DNA from: Brachionus plicatilis
Taxonomy: Eukaryota; Rotifera; Eurotatoria; Ploima; Brachionidae
Reading direction: 5' to 3'
NCBI GenBank assembly: GCA_010279815.1
Contig: QEOQ01000226.1
Span: 2,386,456 to 2,450,455, forward strand
DNA length: 64,000 bases
The translations under genes and the position numbers were made by a program. The notes below the pieces were generated by a model. It was not told where the DNA came from. It worked only from the letters and a program-made list of their open reading frames with translations, and searched no databases. This document shows, piece by piece, positions 57,212 to 64,000 of the stretch. Within the stretch, counting starts at the first letter, position 1, and every line of letters starts with the position of its first letter.

Positions 57212-57312
57212 CTGAATTGTTTAAAAGTCCCAAAATAAAGTCCAAGTCTTAAAAAAATGTCGAAGTCCGGACATGGACTTGACTTCTGACTTTTGACTTT
57301 TAAACAACTCTG
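57212..57312. mobile_element. 101-bp hAT-type MITE with perfect 8-bp target duplication
   Basis: The left end is CTGAATTGTTTAAAAGTC and the right end, on the complement, CAGAGTTGTTTAAAAGTC. Identical octamers AAATTAAC flank it (57204-57211 and 57313-57320). The interior consists of AAGTCC words. It defines the ends of the AAGTC family. Confidence 0.92.
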
Positions 57313-57369
57313 AAATTAACCATTAAAAACTCACAACAATGCAAATCGATATCAGATTCTTAGATTATT

Positions 57370-57440
57370 AACTGTTGCCAACAGTTCTTAGATCTTCGGA
57401 AGATCTAAGATCTAAGATTCAAATAAATAAATAAATAATT
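57370..57440. repeat. Two adjoining perfect palindromes followed by an AAAT run
   Basis: AACTGTTG-C-CAACAGTT (57370-57386) is followed immediately by CTTAGATCTTC-G-GAAGATCTAAG (57387-57409), then a (AAAT)n run from about 57421. The hairpin-plus-A-rich-tail layout recalls the LINE-tail element, so a second retroelement family is possible. Confidence 0.65.
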
Positions 57441-57690
57441 TGTCACCAAAAGTGCGCATATCAGAAGTTAAGCTTATTATGGCTTGAATGGGATTTTTTA
57501 ATTCTTGTAATTAAAATTTAATTTAATTTTTTTTTTTCTCATAAATTATGAAATTTTTTAAAATAATTTTTTATAATAACTTTTTATATTCTACTTTTTT
57601 TTTCTTTTTTTCATACTTGTCCATGGGACCTTAATTTTAATAAATAATAATAATAATAAAGATAAAGTTTACGCAAAGATATCATTTTTA

Positions 57691-58078
57691 CAGAGTTGTT
57701 TAAGGGTCCCAAAAAAAAGTCCAAGCCTTTTAAAAAAAAGTCTGGACTTAAAATTTTTTTTTTTAAAAAAAGTCAAAGTCCAGGATTTTTATTTTTGAAA
57801 GTCCACTTCCGGACTTTTTTTAAAATGTGCTAGATCAGGCTTCATATCAAAAAATTTATATACTCTTGGGTTGTTTAATGCAATAGATTTGCCATATATC
57901 AGAATTTTCTTGCGATTTTAGCATAAATGTCTTCACAATTCTTCTTCAGTATTTAAAATTTTAAAGCCCGGACTTGGACTTTAAGAAAAAAAAAATTAAA
58001 GTCTTAGCTCGGGCTTTTGAGAAAAAAAAAGTCCGGGCTTGGACTTGACTTGAGACTTATGACTTTTAAATAACTCTG
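57691..58078. mobile_element. 388-bp hAT-type MITE (AAGTC family)
   Basis: It starts CAGAGTTGTTTAAGGGTC and ends, on the complement, CAGAGTTATTTAAAAGTC. Flanks CATTTTTA (57683-57690) and CATTTTTG (58079-58086) match at 7 of 8. A unique middle (57810-57970) lies between AAGTCC-rich arms and is shared, inverted, with 53001-53290. An AAT microsatellite (57636-57660) lies just outside. Confidence 0.85.
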
Positions 58079-58496
58079 CATTTTTGTATAAAAAAAATAA
58101 CTTCTCTAATAAATCAAGTAAGAGCTAAAATATTTTTTTGTAACTTATTTATTAATAAAAAATTTCCAACAAAATACGTAAATAATTCAAAATATACCCA
58201 AATTAAAAAGAGTAATACATAACTAAAAAATATGAGAAAGTTGAAAAAAATTAATTAATTTTGTTTGTTATTTTTTCTTTCGTTTTGACCCGTAGTTCAC
58301 ACTAATTTACTAAAAACTTGATTTTTTTTTGAACGACCTCTTTTACACTATAAGCCACTAGCTATATTCGATTTATCAATCATTATTTAATAAATAAATA
58401 AGAATTTAACTAGTCTTAGTTTAAAAGGTAAAATGACCATCTCTCAATGGTAAAAAAAATCATTTGGTCAATAATATCCTGGACAAATCTATCATT

Positions 58497-58580
58497 GTTT
58501 TTTTTTCTATTTGTTTTCTGTACCGAGCTAAAACTCCTTCGGAATAAATTATATAATATATATTATTTATTTATTTACAT
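58497..58580 (-). repeat. LINE-tail hairpin element, copy 5 (minus orientation)
   Basis: Core at 58518-58542 (CTGTACCGAGCTAAAACTCC then TTCGG), with T-rich DNA to the left (the A-tail in minus sense) and AATAAATTATATAATATATT to the right. Confidence 0.7.
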
Positions 58581-61250
58581 TTTACATTTTTTGCTTTTTT
58601 TCTTTAGTATTTTGCTTATGATAAGAAAAAGCTAATTATTAATTGAATTATAGTTAAAATGTGTTGACAACTAAAAAGTAAAATTGTAAAATCTTGGTAT
58701 AATCACATAACATATTTTTTTTCAAACCAAATTGTGATTTAATAATTTTTTAATATATTTATATATTAATATGTATAAAATATTATATAAACGTTTTAAT
58801 TAGCTGAATAAAAAAATTAAATTAGCTTCAAAAACAATTATTTTAGCACAAATTATAGGCCATTAATGTGATTGACATCTTTTGTTTTTTTAATTATTTT
58901 TAGAAGAAAAAGTAAAATGAACGTTTAAGAAAAGAAATTTATGTTTATCTTACTATTTTTCATAAAAAATACAAGATAAAAATTAAGTAATTTTAGTTTT
59001 TTCTTTGTAATAGAGGTGAAAAAATAACAAATCGACAAATATAAGCAAACTAATTTATGATTTTGTTAATTAATAAATTTTAATAATTAAATTATACCAT
59101 AGGTAAATAAATTATTAATTTCAAAATGGCAGTGGAGTTAAATATTATTCAAAAAGTAGAACAAAAAATTAAGCAGTAGATTTTTTTGAATTATTTTATC
59201 TAGTTATTTATATATTTAGTAAATTTTGTCAAGCAGAATTGTAGCTAATATTTTTCCAATCATGAATTTAAATTTTTTTATTAACTTTTTTGATTTTATT
59301 TATGACCTTTTTTTATGATCCATTTTTAAAAGGATATAAAGATTGAAAATTATCTTTTCTTTATATTTAAAAATCTACCTAAATTCTTAGATTATTGTAA
59401 ATGTAAAATTAGATATTTTTTTTTTGTTAAAAAAATATTAATCTACACATATCTAATAATAATACTTTAATATCTTATTCAAATGTACTCAATTGATTTT
59501 AGCATGCTAACTAACTTGTTTGTGTATTAAAAATTGAGTTTTGTCCTTAAAGGGAAATAAGTAAAAAATTGAATTTTTTTAATAATTATAATTCATTGAT
59601 TTAATTAAAGTTTGAGTCCCATGGATAGAATGAAACATGATTTGAATATAGAAAAATTTAACAAAAAATTAAATATCTATTCTACAGTTAAGCAAAAAAT
59701 CTATTTTTTTCTACCCTTTTTTATAAACAAATTCTCTAAAAATATTCATTACATTTTTTTAATCAAATATCACAGTTTTTTAATACAAAAAACCTTGGTT
59801 TAAACTTAAATATTTTGATGTAGAAATTTTGATTTGAAGGATTTTGATAATTTTAGATTTTTAAATATCGAATTAAATTTAAAATTAAGCCTCTAATTTT
59901 TAGGGTGAAAATTTTTTGGCATAATCTTTTCCGATATTTGATATATCGTTTTCCCATTTGCAACAATCATACTTATACGATTACACTTCCTATTGATAAA
60001 AAGAACCATTTTTAATAAAAATAACAATAAAAATTTTTATTAAATAATTTCGTGAATGATCCCTATGGACTGAATTTTTAAATTTTTCTCTACTGACTTT
60101 TGATAACGCAAATTTAATTATGAAATAGGGTTATTAAAATTGGATTGAAAATCAGGATATGCACGATCAGAAACCTAGAACAAAAATTGATTCATTATAA
60201 GTATTAATGAAGTTGCATAAGCTACGTGAAATAAAGTATTTTGAATATTAGTTTTTTTATTTAGTAAACAATTTTATAAATTATGAGTACTTGGTAAATA
60301 TTTGTTTTTTCTAAAAAAAAAATGTAAAGAAAACTTAGAAAAAAGCTTCATTTCAATTATTCCATCCTACCTTGAAAATGGCTAATTAAATTTAATTATT
60401 TTTTTTCTATTTAAATAGAATTCTTTCTACTTAATATTATATCAAATAATTAAAGTAAGTTCGTTTTGAAAAAGAATTTGTTTTCAAATATAATTTAGTT
60501 AAATGAGTTTTTTTATTTATTCTATTAGTTTAATGGATAAAGCTAGCGTGTCCTTGATGATACTTATTTTTTTTGAATTCTTTTAAGAATTGATTTGAAT
60601 TTCAAATTTTTATGCAGTTGTAGTTCTCTGACACTAAATTCTGATTTTAAATTAATAATTTTGTCTTTAATAATTCGGCTATGAACTAATAGACTTATTA
60701 ATTGAAATTTAAATGAACAAGCTTGACTTTGGAGAATACATTAATTATTTATTGAATAGTATTAAATAAAAATTCACTTCATAGCATTTATCCGCAACAG
60801 ACAGCCCATATGAAGAAATTTAATTAACAAAATTTAAAAATTAAACATGAGAAATTATTTATTTGCTTCTAATGATTTTAACTTTATTAATATATATTAA
60901 TTTCGTAAAATAATTTATGCTTAAAACTATTTGATTCGACTGTAGATCGATATCAAAGCCGACTAATAATATTCGATGTAGCTCCGAAAATGACGGATTA
61001 TATCCGTTCAGTTACAATTGTATCGTTTATTTTATTTAATTTTTTCAATTATATTTTACCATTTTTATTTTTTGATTAACAAAATTTTCTAAAAGTTACA
61101 TCAATATGCTTTTATTTTCGTGATTGCAGAATTAAATTTTTTATATCTCCTTTAAAATCTCTTTTCAAGTGCTGCATGATGAGTACTGTTGGATTATATC
61201 TAATAAATAATTTAAATGTATCGTGAAACTTGTCTTTTTTTGCTTCTAAA
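58581..61250. other. AT-rich intergenic DNA, nothing recognised
   Basis: Only short chance frames of A/T tracts; no repeat boundary found. Confidence 0.5.
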
Positions 61251-61640
61251 TTAATGTATCAGATCGCTTTGATGGTAAATGACAAATGCATATTTATTAT
61301 TTAAATAAACTTGAACAACATTATTTGGATAATCACCACAAAATCGCAATGTAATCAAAATAAGCCTTCTGAATGCCATTATTAGTGTTAACCATTCTAG
61401 ATATTTAATTTTTGGGAAATAAAATTTTTGCAAATCAACCACAATTTTAGACAGTTTAATTTAAAAAAATCAATCAATTTTATTTTTGTCGATCAGACGG
61501 AAGTTTATTAAAGTAAAGACAGAAATTTTGATTATTTTATTAATCGAAAAACTTGACAATGTAATTAAGACACCAGTTTATAAATAAATATTATCCAATA
61601 TTAAATTAAATTTTTTTTTAAATGAATCAATTTTTTAGAA

Positions 61641-61956
61641 TCATAAGGGAAAATCAATACAAGCGAGTTCTTTTAGTTTTGTTGAGTTTATGTTTAGTAA
61701 CTCGATATTTTTTTTAATTCTTTTTTTTCCATTTAAGGTTTTTAAATCTTGTAATAAACTTACAAAACATGTTTTATATGAATTTATGGCAATAAAAAGT
61801 TCGTTTCTAGACAGAATCTCAATAATTGGATTCAAATGCTTTTTTTTAGTAATCATTTTAAGTCAGAATATTACAATGAGATAACAAAAACATATTTGGA
61901 AAATTACCATGTACCAGTTTACCATTGCCGAATGGTAAATATTTATCCATTTCTTA
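61641..61956 (-). CDS. Candidate two-exon coding fragment, family unknown
   Basis: On the minus strand an acceptor (TTAATTTTCAAG) near 61968 opens RNYKKWINIYHSAMVNWYM, ending at ATG|GTAATT in phase 0. An acceptor (ACTAAAAAAAAG) about 70 nt on leads in frame to HLNPIIEILSRNELFIAINS and a C-terminal KLKELACIDFPL (stop at 61641). The intron length and phase agree, but donor and acceptor are ordinary for AT-rich DNA, and I know no family. A further frame at 61251-61442 (LRFCGDYPNNVVQVYLNNKY) may belong to the same locus. Confidence 0.3.
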
Positions 61957-61959
61957 TAA

Positions 61960-64000
61960 TTTCTCTTGAAAATTAACAGATGTATAAAACAAGTTTTTTT
62001 TAAGTTTTCACCTTTTTTACGCAAATGGAAGCCAACTGCTTAAAAGATTGGAAGTTTTTTTTTATTTAATTGAAAAAAAAAACTGTCAGCATAATAAAAA
62101 AATCCCAAGAAAACAATTTGAATTTAAGAGAATAAACAAATTCGATTAGTTTGAGTATTTTATTCTAATTTTGATAAGAATCCTTGAGCATTTTGAAGTA
62201 AAAAGCGTCATTAAGTCCCAAGGCGAACGCGGCTAAAAAAATTATCTAATGGAAAAATTTATTTTTATATACTTCACAATTTTTAATTATGCTAAAACCA
62301 TCGGGTAATAAAATAATTTTATTTAAGATTCTTTGCCTCGGCAAAGTTTTAAATAATTAATGGAACATTTTGTTGTTATTACAGACCTTTGAAATATGTT
62401 TTTGAGCATTCTAAACAATATCAATATTTTCCATTTTCCCCATAAGATACTAAAAATAGGATTAATGTTTTTAACAAATGAGTACAATGTTTTAAAATTG
62501 GGTTAAAATTTCAAGATTTTTCCGAGATTAGCTACGCTTGGTAAACCAAATGCAAATCCACAATTTTAAAGATAGCAAATTTTGTTTATTTTATCCGTGC
62601 TAAAGAAAATTTTTTAATAGGCTTTTTGCGATCTAGAATAATTTTTTGTAAATTTAAAAATTTCTAAAATTTAATTTGTAAAAAAAATATTTTTTAGAAA
62701 AAAATCTGCTAGATTTTGTTCAAATAGAGTTTATTTAAAAAAAAAAAAAAAAGATAAAAATAAAATTTGAAGAAAAGAGAGAAATGTAGAAAGAAATATC
62801 AATCATTGAACATTTGTTAGCTATTGGAGTGTAATTAATCAAATTTATTCTGTTTATAATTTTTTGTTTTGAGAATCAACGATTCCAATCATTCAAAATC
62901 TAAAGTTTAGTTTTACTAATAGTTTCCTTTTTAGAAAAAAAATAGTAAGATTTAATTAATCAATTTTTTTTATAAGGTTATTACAATGAATCCCAAAAAA
63001 TAAGCATAATTTCGACTTATTATATAAACAAATTTTTAAAACAATTTCCAATCGTGTTCGGATGGATCTAGAAATCCAACTCAAAATGGTGATTAGACTT
63101 GGAAATTTAAAAGTCAATTAGGCCTAGATTGAGCACTTTTTCAGACACCTAGTTCTTTCGCTAATTTTTAGATAATCAGAAAATTTTTGCTTTAAATCTA
63201 ATCAATTTATCCGAGGAATTTAGTGCAAAATATTTATTAAAATCATAGCGAGACTACCTGAATCATGATTTAGCCTAAAGAGATAAACAATTTTTAGCAT
63301 AAAATATTTTAGAAGCAACGGAATCAATACAAAGATCGAGGCCTAATCAAAGTTTTAATCTAACCGAGCTGGTTCTAAAGAATACAAATGATATCTAATT
63401 GCAGACTTGGTTAGAATAGATTTAAGTCTATCAAGAATTTTAGCTAGATTGTTATTTATTTTGAATAGAGAAAGAACTAAATCTCAAGTTCTGGCTTATT
63501 TAGTTTTGAGATAATTAAAAAATTTTCAAAAATTGCTCCAAAAGTGGTTTAACCAGCCACTTGTGTACTAAAGCATCGAATGCAACTGATCCAAAGTTAG
63601 CTGTTCCAAATAAATGGATTGCATGGATTCAAAAGCAGCAGTTTGTTTAGAGTAATAGCAAGGCATAAATCACGTAGTTTCTTTTTTTCTCTAGATCTTT
63701 ACCTCGTACGTAACTTCTTTTATAATCTGAATCATAAAAAATGTGTTGCCATCACTAGAGTGCATATGAAGCAAAGGAATTAATATGAGGAAACGAAGCA
63801 ACAACTAATAATGATGAAACAAAATTCTGCGCATTTATTTTTTATGTAATAGAATTCAAAATTTCAGGACCCAAAGAAAAATAAACATTTTAAAATTAGC
63901 AAAATACAAAAATAAAAGTAGAAATCGATTTTTAAGTTGGAGCTTCGATCTCATTTTGACAGCTCCAACAACGCTTTCTACTAGTTTTATCTTTTTTTTG
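61960..64000. other. AT-rich intergenic DNA, nothing recognised
   Basis: Small hairpins (CTTTGCC/GGCAAAG at 62331-62346; AAGTGGTT/CCACTT near 63541) are the only structures seen. Confidence 0.45.

Noticed and set aside
62331..62346. CTTTGCC/GGCAAAG hairpin followed by T
   Set aside because: Seven-base stem in isolation; expected by chance in a window of this size.
1..64000. tRNA, rRNA, snRNA or CRISPR features
   Set aside because: No cloverleaf with A/B boxes, rRNA core sequence or regularly spaced direct repeats was found by eye; spaced repeats present are tandem arrays or transposon arms.

Overview
The window is AT-rich animal nuclear DNA: long A/T tracts, coding exons clearly richer in G+C than their surroundings, introns with GT..AG ends and lengths from about 49 nt to 4.6 kb, and many decayed transposons. 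The gene set (TRIM71/LIN-41, syndecan, family I inorganic pyrophosphatase, an H2A-fold histone) is metazoan. An AT-rich invertebrate with a small genome is likely; a monogonont rotifer such as Brachionus fits the composition, short introns and transposon load, but that is inference, not proof. Three N-runs (8478-8778, 25054-25559, 51845-52123) are assembly gaps, two of them bordered by the same hAT-type repeat.

Layout. 0.4-17.5 kb is a transposon graveyard: an 81-bp tandem repeat, a LINE reverse transcriptase split by a pogo-like element, a small single-pass membrane protein gene (minus, 5.3-5.7 kb), foldback elements, a MULE remnant with SWIM and AT-hook motifs and a perfect 9-bp target duplication, and a DNA transposon with AT-hook and PHD-like finger coding inserted into a LINE 3' end. 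17.5-23.5 kb is more unique and includes a candidate terminal exon (19.53 kb) and regulatory-looking DNA upstream of the main gene. 23.5-32.5 kb is a TRIM71/lin-41 orthologue in two exons, split by a 4.6-kb phase-0 intron, with a 3' UTR holding three let-7 seed matches. 33.8-35.0 kb holds a five-exon minus-strand gene of unknown function with introns of about 50-60 nt. 37.2-37.8 kb is syndecan (minus). 46.3-47.3 kb is inorganic pyrophosphatase with a mitochondrial-looking N-terminus joined by a 49-nt intron. 49.7-51.1 kb is an unusual H2A-fold protein with long N- and C-terminal extensions. 51.2-58.6 kb is again transposon-rich (Tc1/mariner pseudogenes, hAT and TA-duplicating MITEs, AT-hook remnants). 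58.6-64 kb shows almost nothing apart from weak exon candidates.

The genes do not form a pathway or operon. Observations most worth following: let-7 sites with possible alternative polyadenylation at TRIM71, conserving the classic let-7/lin-41 link; the tailed H2A variant; the unknown five-exon gene; and a dispersed hairpin (CTGAAGGAGC..GCTCGGTACAG) that appears to be the 3' terminus of the resident LINEs.
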